Source: Citreicoccus inhibens
GTDB taxonomy: Bacteria; Myxococcota; Myxococcia; Myxococcales; Myxococcaceae
Direction of reading: 5' to 3'
Assembly: GCF_019039035.1 (NCBI RefSeq)
Contig: NZ_JAHNZT010000009.1
Span: forward strand, 1 to 64,000
DNA length: 64,000 bases
Position numbers and translations under genes: made by a program
The notes under the pieces: generated by a model
Seen by the model: the letters and a program-made list of their open reading frames with translations, nothing else
Database searches by the model: none
Told to the model about the DNA's origin: nothing
In this document: positions 7,356 to 17,751 of the stretch, piece after piece
Numbering within the stretch: the stretch's first letter is position 1
How the letters are laid out: each line of letters begins with the position of its first letter

Positions 7356-9712
7356 AGGTGCAACTCCAGGGTAAGCGAGGCCTCTCGGGGAGCCCCCGCG
7401 GTGAAATGTCTCGAAGGGACGAGGCTCGCGGGTGCGCTCGGGTCGAAGCGCGAGCTGTAGACGAACTCCCCGTCACGCCACCGCGCGTCGAGCAGGTTCT
7501 TCACGTCCAAGCGCAAGCCCACGTCGTCACGCCGCGCCGCGAGCAGCAGGTCCGCCAGGAAGACGGAGTGACTGCGCTCGTCGAAGGGCAGGGGACGCGG
7601 GCCGAGGAACGTCAGTCCCGTGCCCGCGAAGAAGGTTCCGTTCCAGAGCGAGGCCGCTCGCTCCCAACCCACGTCCGCGCGCGCGACGAACGGCGCGAAG
7701 TAGGGCAGCAGGGTCTTCGTCTTCGTGACGTAGGCGTGGGCCACCGTGGCGCTGAGCGCGGCGGTGACTCCTGGGAGCGGACGGGCCTGGAGCGCGGCGG
7801 TGATTCCCGAGCGCAGGGTCTGGCCCGTGAAGACCGTGGTGCCCACGGTGTGGTCGAAGAAGAAGTCATCGGCCACCTGCGAACCGAAGGCGCTGGCCTG
7901 CACGGAGAGGCGCTCGCCCTCGCGGCGCGCTCCCAACTCGGCGCCGTGGACCGAGACGAAGGGCGCGCGTTCTCCCTCGGCGAGGCCGCGGGCTTGGGGC
8001 GAGCGGAACCCATCGCCATAGCTGGCGAAGAGGCCCCAGGTCTCCGAGAGTGCGTACTCCAGTCCGGCCTTCGCACCCAGGTGCACGCCGAAGGCGCTGC
8101 GCGAGTAACCCTGGCCGTCATAGAAGCGCGGGTCTCGGAATGCGAGGGCGTCGAAGACCTCCGCGCCCAGCGCGTCCGCGCGCCCGCCGAGCCGCAGCGC
8201 CCACCGGCCCATGGAGAGCCGTCCTTCGGCGTAGCCCCAGACATCCGTCTGGGTGAAGTGCGCGTCGATCTGGTCTTCGAAGAAGGTGCCGTCGGTCTCT
8301 CGGTAGCGCCGCTGGGTCTGGGTCACGCTGTCTCGTCGAGTCCCGAGCCCCAGCTCCAACGAGGCGGGATGTCCGAGCACGCGCAGCGGACGCCGGTGCT
8401 CCACCTTCGCGCCCAACGTGGTGCCGTCGTTGGTTTGCTCCAGGCCATCGCCACGGTCATCCACGCGGAAGCCGGTGAAGTTGTTGCGCAGCCGCAGGTC
8501 CGAGAGGATTCCGAACACCTCCAGCTTCGTGCGCGCCGTGCCCTGTCGAGGCAGCTCGATGCCCAGCAGGAGCTGGTGGCGCGACACGGTGCCGCCCTGC
8601 CGAGGTGTGGAGGCGGCGAAGAAGGTGCTGCGGCCGAGCTCGTAATCGTCCTCACGCACGACCCCTGGCGAGTCGAAGCGCGTGACGTAGCTGCCCACGA
8701 CGGCGCGGGCCGTGAGTCCTTCCCCGAGGTGGGTGATGGCTTGGGCGAGGAGGGCGGCTCGGCCATGGCTGCGCTGGGGACCGAAGCCGTCGCCCTGGCC
8801 CAGCTCCACCGCGGCGAAGGTGCCAGGGTCGTCTCCCGGGCGCACCGTCGCCACGAGTCTCCGCTGTCCGAACTGGCCCATCGTTCCGGCGAGCCAGACG
8901 CCGGGCTCCCGGGCTCCCAGTTCGAGCCTCACCGTTCCGGCGACCGCGAAGTCTCCCTGGAACGCGCGATAGGAGCCCTCGGTCACATCGAGCGCGTTCA
9001 CTGCCTCCGGGATGATGAAGTTCGTATCCGCGTAGCCGAGTGCGTGGATGTGGCTGACTTCGTTGACCGGTAGCCCCGCCACGTTCAGCTCGACGTCTTG
9101 GCCGTGCAGTGCATCGAAGCCGCGCAGGAACAACTGCTGCGCCTTGCCCTCTCCGCTGTGCTGTGAGGCGACGAGCCCGGGAACGACGCGCAGGACATCC
9201 ACCGCGTTCGTCCTGGGCGCTGCGTCCAGGACGTCTCGCTCCAGCACTACTTCCGAGGCGCTGCGTGGGGCGCGAGTGGCGCGAACCACGGTGGATTGCG
9301 TGGGCCGCGCGTCCGGTGTCGTTGCTCGAGCGGGGGCGAGCTGGGGAGATGGCTCGCCTGCCGTGTCGAGCCGTTCCTCTGGGGGATTCGTGGGCTCGGG
9401 AGCGGGGCTGGGATGTGTCTCTTGTGCGGCTGTCGCCTCGACGGGGCTCGTGCTGGCGTGTGGGGCTGGAGCGTGCTCGGTGGCTGGCGCTGGGCTGGCT
9501 TCCTTATGCAACTCCGTGGCGTTTGTTTCACTGTCACGAGAGGTGATGCCCGCTCGCTCGCGGACGGATGGCGGCGGCGCTCCTTCTTGGGCGAAGGCGG
9601 GCGTGAGGAGGACACACGTCGACACAGAGAGGACGAGGAGGGACACGGACGAGGGACCACGGCATGAGGGAGCGGACGCGTCTCGGACCGCGCACGTGTG
9701 ACACACGCGCAC
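7352..9712 (-). CDS. TonB-dependent outer-membrane receptor
   Basis: About 786 residues. The order is a signal peptide ending Pro-Ala-Phe-Ala-Gln, a ~100-residue Pro/Ala/Thr/His-rich linker, a plug domain (about 150-270, with VVPGLVASQHSGEGKAQ and LFLRGFDALHG) and a ~500-residue beta-barrel with many Gly/aromatic strands. Such receptors import iron or other metal chelates, or cobalamin, using TonB energy. No TonB/ExbB/ExbD is nearby. Substrate is inferred only from neighbours: a His-rich protein upstream and two lipoproteins downstream suggest a metal. GTG at 9712 has no clear ribosome site, so the true start may be a later GTG near the signal peptide. Confidence 0.88.
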   Translation of the reverse strand: MRVCHTCAVRDASAPSCRGPSSVSLLVLSVSTCVLLTPAFAQEGAPPPSVRERAGITSRDSETNATELHKEASPAPATEHAPAPHASTSPVEATAAQETHPSPAPEPTNPPEERLDTAGEPSPQLAPARATTPDARPTQSTVVRATRAPRSASEVVLERDVLDAAPRTNAVDVLRVVPGLVASQHSGEGKAQQLFLRGFDALHGQDVELNVAGLPVNEVSHIHALGYADTNFIIPEAVNALDVTEGSYRAFQGDFAVAGTVRLELGAREPGVWLAGTMGQFGQRRLVATVRPGDDPGTFAAVELGQGDGFGPQRSHGRAALLAQAITHLGEGLTARAVVGSYVTRFDSPGVVREDDYELGRSTFFAASTPRQGGTVSRHQLLLGIELPRQGTARTKLEVFGILSDLRLRNNFTGFRVDDRGDGLEQTNDGTTLGAKVEHRRPLRVLGHPASLELGLGTRRDSVTQTQRRYRETDGTFFEDQIDAHFTQTDVWGYAEGRLSMGRWALRLGGRADALGAEVFDALAFRDPRFYDGQGYSRSAFGVHLGAKAGLEYALSETWGLFASYGDGFRSPQARGLAEGERAPFVSVHGAELGARREGERLSVQASAFGSQVADDFFFDHTVGTTVFTGQTLRSGITAALQARPLPGVTAALSATVAHAYVTKTKTLLPYFAPFVARADVGWERAASLWNGTFFAGTGLTFLGPRPLPFDERSHSVFLADLLLAARRDDVGLRLDVKNLLDARWRDGEFVYSSRFDPSAPASLVPSRHFTAGAPREASLTLELHL

Positions 9713-9810
9713 GCCGAGCCGCGCCCATGACGGCGCACCACGACGACCTCACGCGAGTTCAGCGCGCGCGGCCGTGTGGATGCAGGGGACGTGTCTGGGG
9801 AAGCTGGCCG

Positions 9811-10200
9811 CTATGGGCCTTGCGGCATCGCCGTGGGACGCAGCTTCGTCCCTGGCGCAGGACCTGGCGCGTGTTGCCGGTCAACCGTCCACGAGACCCA
9901 CCGCACCGCGGGCGGAGGCGGCGCGCTCCAGGTCGTCGCCACGGCCAACAGGTGCTCGACCGAGCCGCTCGGGTGCTGATGCGCGTGGGAGGCGGGCCGC
10001 TTCTTGCCGGGCGTGGCGTCGCTGGGGTCGTTCGGGTGGGTGTGCTCGCCCGGGCCGTGCCCGTGGACGTGCGCCGCACCACCGCCCAGGCCTCCCCCGT
10101 GACCCACCACCGCGTGGACCACCGGCGCGACCAGGAGGCCGTACACCAGGACCATCAGGCCCAGGCACGCCACGTCGCGTCGGTCTCGAGGGTCCAGCAC
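9811..10200 (-). CDS. His-rich membrane-anchored protein (metal binding?)
   Basis: A 129-residue protein with one N-terminal membrane helix (about 12-32, Leu-Gly-Leu-Met-Val-Leu-Val-Tyr-Gly-Leu-Leu). It is followed by two His clusters, His-Val-His-Gly-His ... Glu-His-Thr-His and Ser-His-Ala-His-Gln-His, about twelve His in all. This is the pattern of metal-buffering periplasmic proteins. The start is GTG at 10200. It lies 98 bases upstream of the TonB receptor on the same strand and heads a four-gene unit. Binding of Zn, Cu, Ni or Co is inferred from composition, not shown. Confidence 0.7.
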   Translation of the reverse strand: MLDPRDRRDVACLGLMVLVYGLLVAPVVHAVVGHGGGLGGGAAHVHGHGPGEHTHPNDPSDATPGKKRPASHAHQHPSGSVEHLLAVATTWSAPPPPAVRWVSWTVDRQHAPGPAPGTKLRPTAMPQGP

Positions 10201-10390
10201 CGCAGCTCACTCAGGTCGGGGAAGAGGAGGGGCGCCGTGCCTAGCCTGTCCCTCGCCCGACATACAAGCCCCGCATCCCCACGGTGCCGGACAATCCATA
10301 CTCCCCGTCGGGTCCCTTGCCCCGTGGACCTCTTGACGCAGCGCAGCGGATTCCGCTGTCTTGGCAGACTTCTCGCCATAAACTCACGCC

Positions 10391-12094
10391 GTGCGCTCTG
10401 AATCCGCCGCTCTCCTCCAGCCCTCCGTGTCCGAAGGTGCCGTGCCTGTCGCCCCCCCTCCTCGCGCGGAGCGCCTGCACGCACTGGCCGCGCGGGAGTT
10501 CGATGTCCTCATCATCGGGGGCGGGGTGGTGGGCGCGGGCTCGGCTCGGGACGCGGCCCTGCGTGGGCTGCGCGTGGCCCTGGTCGAGCGTGAGGACTTC
10601 GCGAGTGGAACGTCCAGCCGCTCGTCGCGCCTCATCCACGGCGGCCTGCGCTACCTGGAGCACGGCCACCTGGGGCTCGTGTTCGAGTCGAGCATCGAGC
10701 GGCAGCGGCTCCTGAGGCTCGCGCCGCACCTGGTTCGCCCGCTCGCGTTCGTGTGGCCCGTCTATGCGGGCGCTCGGGTTCCGCGCTGGAAGCTCAACGC
10801 GGGCTTGATGCTGTACGACGCCCTGGCCCTGTTCCGGAACGTGAAGGGCTACCGGCGCCTCAATGTTCCGCAGCTGAAGGAGGCCGAGCCCGGCCTGCGC
10901 ACGGACGGCCTCAAGGGCGGTGCGCGTTACTACGACGCGGCCACGGACGATGCGCGCCTCACGCTGGCCAATGCCCTGGGCGCGAGCGCGGCGGGCGCGG
11001 TGGTGGTCAACCATGCCTCCGTGCAGCGACTGGTGATGGAGGATGGCAAGGCGCGCGGCGCGGTGGTGCGCGATGCCGTCTCGGGGCAGGAGCTCACGGT
11101 GCGCGCGCGGGCCATCGTCAACGCGACGGGGCCGTGGAGCGATGAGGTCCGGCGCCTGGAGTCCACGGGCGCGAGCGGCGCCACGGTGCGCGGCAGCAAG
11201 GGCGTTCATCTCGCGGTCCCTCGCGAGCGCCTGGGCAACCGCGACGCGCTCACCGTGCTCTCTCCGGTGGATGGGCGGGTGATGTTCATTCTTCCCGCGG
11301 GCCCCTTCGCCATCATCGGCACGACCGAGACGTCCACGCATGCCCACCCGGCCGAAGTGCGCGCGAGTGAGGCGGATGTGACCTATCTGTTGAACTCGGC
11401 GAACGCCTTCTTCCCCGAGGCGCACCTCACCCGTGAGGACGTGGTGAGCGCGTGGGCGGGGATCCGTCCCCTCGTGGCGCGCGGCTATCACGGGGGCGAC
11501 TCCGACGCGGGCAGCGCGAGCCGCGAGCACGCCATCGACGTGAGCCCCTCGGGCGTGCTGGCCATCAGTGGAGGCAAGCTCACCACCTTCCGGGTCATGG
11601 CTCGCGACGTGGTCAACGCGGTGGAGCGGCACCTGGGGTTGGCGCATCGCAAGCCGGTCACCGAGTTCCTGCCTTTGCCGGGCGGAGACATCGCCGACCT
11701 GGATGCGGAGCTGGAGTCGGCTCGCCAGGAGACGGGCGACGCGGCGACCGCCGTGCACTTCGTGCAGGCGTATGGCAGCGCCTGGCGCCACGTCTGGGCA
11801 CTTACCCGAGCGCAAGGGGCACTTGCCCGACCGCTCGCCGCGGGGCTGCCGTATCGGTGTGCCGAGGTCGCGTGGGGCGTGTCGCACGAGCTGGTGCTCA
11901 CGTTGTCCGACGTGTTGACCCGTCGTCTCAAGGTTGCCTTCGAGACGCGGGATCAAGGGCGGCAGGCCGCGCGTGTGGCGGCGAGCGTCATGGCGCCGCT
12001 GCTGGGCTGGGACGCGGCGGAGCAGGAGCGACAGCTCGCGGCCTACGACGCGGATGTCCAGCGCGTCTTCGGCGTGGACCCGGCGGAGACCTGA
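10391..12094 (+). CDS. glpD: FAD-dependent glycerol-3-phosphate dehydrogenase
   Basis: A 567-residue flavoprotein of the GlpD/GlpA family, oxidising sn-glycerol-3-phosphate to dihydroxyacetone phosphate and passing electrons to quinone at the inner membrane. The Rossmann FAD site is at about residues 38-48 (IIGGGVVGAGSA). The family signature Gly-Thr-Ser-Ser-Arg-Ser-Ser-Arg-Leu-Ile-His-Gly-Gly-Leu-Arg-Tyr-Leu-Glu follows, and a C-terminal helical domain ends the protein. The GTG at 10391 adds about 35 residues before the FAD strand; a later start is possible. It is divergent from the His-rich gene and has its own terminator at 12129-12167. No glpF or glpK is adjacent. Confidence 0.9.
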   Translation: MRSESAALLQPSVSEGAVPVAPPPRAERLHALAAREFDVLIIGGGVVGAGSARDAALRGLRVALVEREDFASGTSSRSSRLIHGGLRYLEHGHLGLVFESSIERQRLLRLAPHLVRPLAFVWPVYAGARVPRWKLNAGLMLYDALALFRNVKGYRRLNVPQLKEAEPGLRTDGLKGGARYYDAATDDARLTLANALGASAAGAVVVNHASVQRLVMEDGKARGAVVRDAVSGQELTVRARAIVNATGPWSDEVRRLESTGASGATVRGSKGVHLAVPRERLGNRDALTVLSPVDGRVMFILPAGPFAIIGTTETSTHAHPAEVRASEADVTYLLNSANAFFPEAHLTREDVVSAWAGIRPLVARGYHGGDSDAGSASREHAIDVSPSGVLAISGGKLTTFRVMARDVVNAVERHLGLAHRKPVTEFLPLPGGDIADLDAELESARQETGDAATAVHFVQAYGSAWRHVWALTRAQGALARPLAAGLPYRCAEVAWGVSHELVLTLSDVLTRRLKVAFETRDQGRQAARVAASVMAPLLGWDAAEQERQLAAYDADVQRVFGVDPAET

Positions 12095-12128
12095 CGCCAC
12101 ACGTCCTCCTCCCCTCACACGTCCGACG

Positions 12129-12167
12129 TCCGACGTCTGCCCACCCAAGAGGGGCGGGCGAGTCGGA
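12129..12167 (+). terminator. glpD terminator hairpin
   Basis: Nested stems: TCCGAC at 12129-12134 with GTCGGA at 12162-12167, and inside them GCCCACCC at 12139-12146 with GGGGCGGGC at 12151-12159 around an AAGA loop. It lies 35 bases after the glpD stop. There is no U tract, as is common in high-GC genomes. Confidence 0.5.
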
Positions 12168-12321
12168 AGACGGACAGCTCTTCGAGCAGCCTCTAGGCGG
12201 CCGTGCTTAACTTCGCGGTGGGAACGGGAAGGGTCGGCGGTCCGTTCCCCCGGCCGCGTTCCTGGGTCGGCGGCCATGGCAATCCGTGGCCTGGGCGCGT
12301 GCGTGAAGGAGAAGCGACGAT

Positions 12322-14136
12322 ATGAAGCGTTGGCTTTGGCTCGGGTTGTTCGGACTCATCGCTTGCAAAGACAAACCTCCCCCCACGCAGGCGGCGCAGG
12401 TCTGCCCCGGGACCAGTGAGGAGTCCCTGCCGTCCACCGCGAAGGCGGAGCTCACCCAGGCCACCGAGGACGTGCTCGTCACCTTCAAGCCGCGTGCGTC
12501 CGCGATGAGCGCGGCCGTGGCGACGACGGACTTCGCCGCGGGCCTCGAGCGCTCGGGCGCCATCGTCAAGCATCGCTTCCCTCGGCTGCGCACGGTGTCC
12601 GCGCGCATGACCCCCGCGGCGCTCGCGGCGCTGAAGAACAACCCCGACGTGGAGTCGGTGGAGCCCAACCGTCCGGTGCACGCGCTGGGACTGTCGCCGG
12701 GGCTGCCGCCCACTTCGCTGATGGGCGTGACGGCGCGGAACACGGTGGGGCACGTGGGCGAGTACACCGAGGGCCTGAAGATGGTGCAGGCCCCGCAGGT
12801 GTGGGACGCGAACAATGACGGCGTGCTGGACGATGGCCGGCCCACGGGCGCGGGCATCACCGTGTGTGTCATCGACAGCGGTTGGGACAACCGTCAGCCG
12901 GAGTTGCAGGCCGCGTACGCGGGCGGCAAGGACTTCGTCGACAACGATGACGAACCGTTGGATCAGAAGGTGGACGTCGCGGGCAACGTGACGTGGGGCG
13001 GTGGTCACGGCACGCACGTGGCGGGCACCATCGCGGCGCAGCTCGCGGCGGGCGGACACGTGCTTCCGGGGCAGGACCCCAACGGCGTGGTGGGCGTGGC
13101 GCCGGGCGTGTCCCTGCTCATCGCGCGCGTGCTGGACGTGAAGGGCAATGGCAGCACGGCGGACGTCATCGCGGCCGTGCAGTGGTGTCATGATCAGCAC
13201 GCGCAGATTGCCTCGCTGTCGCTGGGTTCTCCGGAGCCGTCCGACAAGGAGAAGGCCGTGTTCGAGGCGGTGTGGGAGGGTGGCACCAAGCCGACGAGCA
13301 TGCTGTCCATCGCGGCCAGCGGGAACGCCGGTTCGGATGACCCGGCCCAGTCGCAGCCCATCTCCTATCCGGCCGCGTATGACACGGTGATGGCCGTGGG
13401 CGCGGTGGACATGACGGGCAAGCACGCGAGCTTCTCGCAGTACGGCCCGCAGCTCTCCGTGGTCGGGCCGGGCGTCAACGTGCTCAGCTCCGTCATCATC
13501 GACTCGGCGTCATACGCGGACATCTCATCGGGGGGCGCGCGCTTCCCGTCCACGCCGCTGGAGTACACGGGCGTGGGCTCGTACACGGGCCGGCTGGTGA
13601 ACTGCGGCGTGGGTGACAGCATCCACGCGTGCGGGACCGAGGCCACCTGCGATGGCTTCGTCGCCTATGTGGACCGCGGCGGCGGCGTCTTCTTCGAGGA
13701 CAAGGCGCGCAATGCCATCCAGGCGGGCGCGCGCGCGGTCATCATTGGCAACAACGACGGGGATGATGGCGCGGGCAACTTCACGCTCACCAATCCGTCG
13801 CGCATCTGGGTGCCGACGTCCTCGGTCTCGCTCGTCTCGGCGCAGACCATCAAGGGGCTCTTCGGTGAGCAGGTGACGGTGGACGTCAACGGCGTGGACT
13901 ACCAGCGCGAGACGGGCACCTCCATGGCCACCCCGCACGTGTCCGGCGTGGCCGCGCTGGTGTGGAGCTCGCGCCCGAGCCTCACCGCGCAGCAGGTGCG
14001 GACCGTGCTGGAGAACACGTCGAAGCGAGACGACTCGCCGGGCGTCCCCCTGCATGATGACAAGTTCGGCTGGGGCCTCGTTCAGGCGCTCGACGCCATC
14101 AACAAGGCCGCAACGCTTCCTGCTTCCACGCCGTGA
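12322..14136 (+). CDS. secreted S8 (subtilisin-like) serine protease, lipoprotein
   Basis: A 604-residue subtilase. Lipobox Gly-Leu-Ile-Ala-Cys (Cys15) anchors it as a lipoprotein. An inhibitor-like prodomain follows (about 50-120). A DxDxDG-like calcium loop (D162-D170) stands just before the catalytic Asp (D185, VCVIDSG), followed by His (H229, GGHGTHVAGT) and Ser (S534, GTSMATPHVSG). A long insert with four conserved Cys, resembling a protease-associated region, lies between the Asn/oxyanion segment and the Ser. All catalytic residues are present. It is a close paralogue of the gene at 61447-63213. Likely a predatory or nutritional exoprotease. Confidence 0.92.
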   Translation: MKRWLWLGLFGLIACKDKPPPTQAAQVCPGTSEESLPSTAKAELTQATEDVLVTFKPRASAMSAAVATTDFAAGLERSGAIVKHRFPRLRTVSARMTPAALAALKNNPDVESVEPNRPVHALGLSPGLPPTSLMGVTARNTVGHVGEYTEGLKMVQAPQVWDANNDGVLDDGRPTGAGITVCVIDSGWDNRQPELQAAYAGGKDFVDNDDEPLDQKVDVAGNVTWGGGHGTHVAGTIAAQLAAGGHVLPGQDPNGVVGVAPGVSLLIARVLDVKGNGSTADVIAAVQWCHDQHAQIASLSLGSPEPSDKEKAVFEAVWEGGTKPTSMLSIAASGNAGSDDPAQSQPISYPAAYDTVMAVGAVDMTGKHASFSQYGPQLSVVGPGVNVLSSVIIDSASYADISSGGARFPSTPLEYTGVGSYTGRLVNCGVGDSIHACGTEATCDGFVAYVDRGGGVFFEDKARNAIQAGARAVIIGNNDGDDGAGNFTLTNPSRIWVPTSSVSLVSAQTIKGLFGEQVTVDVNGVDYQRETGTSMATPHVSGVAALVWSSRPSLTAQQVRTVLENTSKRDDSPGVPLHDDKFGWGLVQALDAINKAATLPASTP

Positions 14137-14176
14137 GCCCGAGGGGCTTCGCGCCCCAGGGGTTCGCGTCATGAGC

Positions 14177-14210
14177 GCCCTCGGTCCTCGGCGGGACCGG
14201 GGGCTTTCTC
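14177..14210. terminator. terminator between S8 protease and anti-sigma gene
   Basis: GCCCTCGGTCC at 14177-14187 pairs with GGACCGGGGGC at 14194-14204 (one mismatch), then TTTCTCTT follows. It serves the plus-strand protease and may also act for the convergent anti-sigma gene, whose stop is at 14225. Confidence 0.7.
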
Positions 14211-14224
14211 TTGTCCCGGTGGGC

Positions 14225-14716
14225 TCAGCGCGCGATGGAGAGCACCACGGGCGTGGCCACGAGGCACGCGCCCACGCGCGCCTCGATGGCGGCCACGGCC
14301 TCACGCGTGGGATCCACGCAGGTCTCTCCCGCGGGGACGGACCAGGCCTCGAGTCCCCAGGCGTCCTCGGCCGGAGTCGGTGGGAGCTGCTGCGTCACGT
14401 TGAAGACGATGAAGAGCAGGGCGGCGATCGCCCCCAGCGCCATCTTCCCCTGGTGAGACCAGCGGCCCTGGGTCCGGGCTCGCAGGGCCTGCGCGGACGC
14501 GAGCCGGGCCTCCAGCGCCGAGAAGTCGAGCGCGCGACGATGCGGCGCGCGGCGTGCGCGCTGCGCCATCCATCCACGCTCCAGCTTCAGCCACGCCATC
14601 GATTGGGTACAGGCGGCGCAGCTGTCCACGTGGTGCTGGACGCGCTCGGCCTCGTCGAAGGGGAGCTCGCCCGCGAGCAGGGCCTCCAGCGGATGTTCAG
14701 GACAAGGGGCGTTCAT
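14225..14716 (-). CDS. zinc-finger anti-sigma factor
   Basis: A 163-residue membrane protein. The cytoplasmic N-terminus has the ZAS zinc motif H29-x3-C33-x2-C36 that holds ECF sigma factors inactive. A single transmembrane helix runs about 92-112 (Gly-Ala-Ile-Ala-Ala-Leu-Leu-Phe-Ile-Val-Phe), and a short periplasmic tail with two Cys follows. The start ATG overlaps the stop of the sigma gene as ATGA, so the two are made together. The inducing signal is not evident from sequence. Confidence 0.88.
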   Translation of the reverse strand: MNAPCPEHPLEALLAGELPFDEAERVQHHVDSCAACTQSMAWLKLERGWMAQRARRAPHRRALDFSALEARLASAQALRARTQGRWSHQGKMALGAIAALLFIVFNVTQQLPPTPAEDAWGLEAWSVPAGETCVDPTREAVAAIEARVGACLVATPVVLSIAR

Positions 14717-15345
14717 GAATGGCCTCCGACGTGGTCCGCCAGCCGCTCGCGCAGTTGAAGGCGCGCGCGGTGAATCTCATTCTTCACCTTGGGGAGCGAC
14801 CAGCCCATGACCGAGGCGATCTCCTCGTAGGGCAGGCCATGGTCGATGCGCAGCAACAGCGCCGCGCGTCGCTCCTCTCGCAGTGCCCCCAGCGCCTCGG
14901 CCAGCAGCCCCTCCAGCTCCCGGTCCAGCAGCAGGTCCTCCGGGGAGGGCGTGGGCAACACCGCCTCGACCTGCCCCTCGTGGGCCTCGTCGTCCACGTC
15001 CACGTGGGTCATGCCCCGCCGACGCCGCGTCTCCAGGTACACGTTGCGCGCGATGCCCAACAGCCACGCGCCCAGCCGGTCCCCATCGCGCAGCGCTGAT
15101 AGCCGGCCATGGGCCCTCACGAAGGTCTCCTGCGTGGCCTCATCCGCCGCCGCCTCGTCGCGCAGCAAGTCGCGCAGGAAGCGCCAGACCGCGGGGGCGT
15201 GCCGCTCGAACAGGGTTCGGAAAGCGGCGGGGTCTCCGGCGCGCGCTCGACGCAGCAGCGTGGATTCCCGGTCCGTGTCGGACGGAATCACACTCACCAT
15301 TGCCATCTTCACCGCGGAAAGGAAGGCCACGTCCCACCGTGACAT
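14713..15345 (-). CDS. ECF RNA polymerase sigma factor
   Basis: About 200 residues. Region 2 is at about 30-100 (Ala-Gly-Asp-Pro-Ala-Ala-Phe-Arg-Thr-Leu-Phe, then Thr-Gln-Glu-Thr-Phe-Val-Arg and Leu-Gly-Ala-Trp-Leu-Leu-Gly-Ile-Ala-Arg-Asn). Region 4 has a helix-turn-helix (Leu-Pro-Tyr-Glu-Glu-Ile-Ala-Ser-Val-Met-Gly-Trp-Ser). There is no region 1 or 3, as in the ECF class. It partners the overlapping anti-sigma gene. ATG at 15306 (Met-Ala-Met-Val) is an alternative start; neither has a strong ribosome site. Targets unknown; autoregulation is likely but no promoter motif was confirmed. Confidence 0.9.
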   Translation of the reverse strand: MSRWDVAFLSAVKMAMVSVIPSDTDRESTLLRRARAGDPAAFRTLFERHAPAVWRFLRDLLRDEAAADEATQETFVRAHGRLSALRDGDRLGAWLLGIARNVYLETRRRRGMTHVDVDDEAHEGQVEAVLPTPSPEDLLLDRELEGLLAEALGALREERRAALLLRIDHGLPYEEIASVMGWSLPKVKNEIHRARLQLRERLADHVGGHS

Positions 15346-15405
15346 GAACGGGGCGGTGGTTTCAGCGGCCGTTGATTTTCTTTCCCCTGGGGCGGATGTC
15401 CGGCG

Positions 15406-16719
<1,314 letters not shown>

Positions 16720-16939
16720 GGACTCCTCCAGGGCGCGCGGCGGCGCGCGTGGACAGTTGTGCTTCGTGCCTGGTGAGTGACTCGCGCGTGGCGGGAGTTT
16801 CAGCGCGCGGTGCCTCGCGAATCGAAAAGGTCCGGATGGCAAGGGTGACCCTCCGAGCGGCGGACCCCGTGGTTCCCAGAGCGGTGGTTCCCGGGCGTCG
16901 CGCGCGCAGCTTTCAAGGGCCGGAAGGAGGACGCCACGC

Positions 16940-17689
16940 ATGCGACGCAACATCTGGGCGGGGCTGGGCATCGCGGGGCTCGCGCTGGTGATGATGTGCG
17001 CGGGCGCGCAGCGGGCCCGTGGCTCGTCGCCTGCTCTTCGCGCGGTGCCTCGTCTGGCGCTCGCGCAGTCGGGAGGGAGCGCCCCGGACTCGTCCGGTGC
17101 CCAGGCTCCGACGAACGCGCAGACCCGCGGCGCGCCTCCTGGCTCGGCCGGCTCGCCCGCCACACAAGGAGAGCCGTCGCCGCTGGGGGCCTCGGGCACG
17201 TCGCGCGCCGGCAGCGCGCCTCCCCCGCAACAAGCTCAGGGCGCGCCATCGCAAGGTGTGGGAGGGGCGGGCTCTCCGCCCGCGTCGGGAAGTGAGCAGA
17301 GCACTCCGCCCGCGTCTCCTGCGCCGCAGCAGGGTGCTTCGACGGGCGCTCCTCCGGCCGCTCCTCCAGAACCGGGGACCGGCTCCTCGGCCCTGCCTCC
17401 TGTCGCGCCCACGGCCACGGGCGGCGGTGGCTATGCGGTGGTGGAGGCAGTTTTCACTGGCACGGTGCGCTCGGTGTCACCGCACGAGGTCATCATCGAG
17501 GATGCGGGGACGCGCTTGCCCATGGGCGTGTGGCCCGAGACCCGCATCCTCCGTGGCGGCCAGAGCATCGAGGTTCAACAGTTGAAAGTGGGCGAGCAGG
17601 TGCGCGCGGTGGTGAACCTGGTCGGGCACAATCAGACGGAGGAGATCGCTGTCCTGCCTCGCCCTCCGCCGAAGCGCTCGGAGCGGTGA
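16940..17689 (+). CDS. exported Pro/Ala/Ser/Gly-rich protein with small C-terminal beta domain
   Basis: A 249-residue protein with a signal sequence (Gly-Leu-Gly-Ile-Ala-Gly-Leu-Ala-Leu-Val-Met-Met-Cys-Ala-Gly). A ~120-residue low-complexity linker of Pro, Ala, Ser, Gly and Gln follows. The ~80-residue C-terminal domain is rich in Val strands (Val-Phe-Thr-Gly-Thr-Val-Arg-Ser-Val, Val-Gly-Glu-Gln-Val-Arg-Ala-Val-Val) and resembles small OB-like DUF5666 domains. The Cys in the signal region could be a lipidation site. It is divergent from the tandem DsbA gene across about 220 bases of promoter space. Function unknown; the linker suggests it spans cell wall or outer layers. Confidence 0.7.
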   Translation: MRRNIWAGLGIAGLALVMMCAGAQRARGSSPALRAVPRLALAQSGGSAPDSSGAQAPTNAQTRGAPPGSAGSPATQGEPSPLGASGTSRAGSAPPPQQAQGAPSQGVGGAGSPPASGSEQSTPPASPAPQQGASTGAPPAAPPEPGTGSSALPPVAPTATGGGGYAVVEAVFTGTVRSVSPHEVIIEDAGTRLPMGVWPETRILRGGQSIEVQQLKVGEQVRAVVNLVGHNQTEEIAVLPRPPPKRSER

Positions 17690-17751
17690 GTCCCAGGCGA
17701 GCCACGTCAGTCGCACGATTCATGCACGTCCCAGCGTCGGAGGATCCCTTC

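Noticed and set aside
10333..10362. TTGACG promoter ahead of glpD
   Set aside because: No acceptable -10 hexamer at 16-18 bases; the match to -35 alone is common by chance.
10241..12277. 678-residue minus-strand frame over glpD
   Set aside because: Arg/His-rich shadow; the plus strand carries an unmistakable FAD enzyme.
16720..17199. N-terminal extension of the tandem DsbA frame
   Set aside because: Before GTG 16719 the frame is Arg/Pro-rich and covers the opposite gene's leader; a signal peptide and ribosome site fit 16719.
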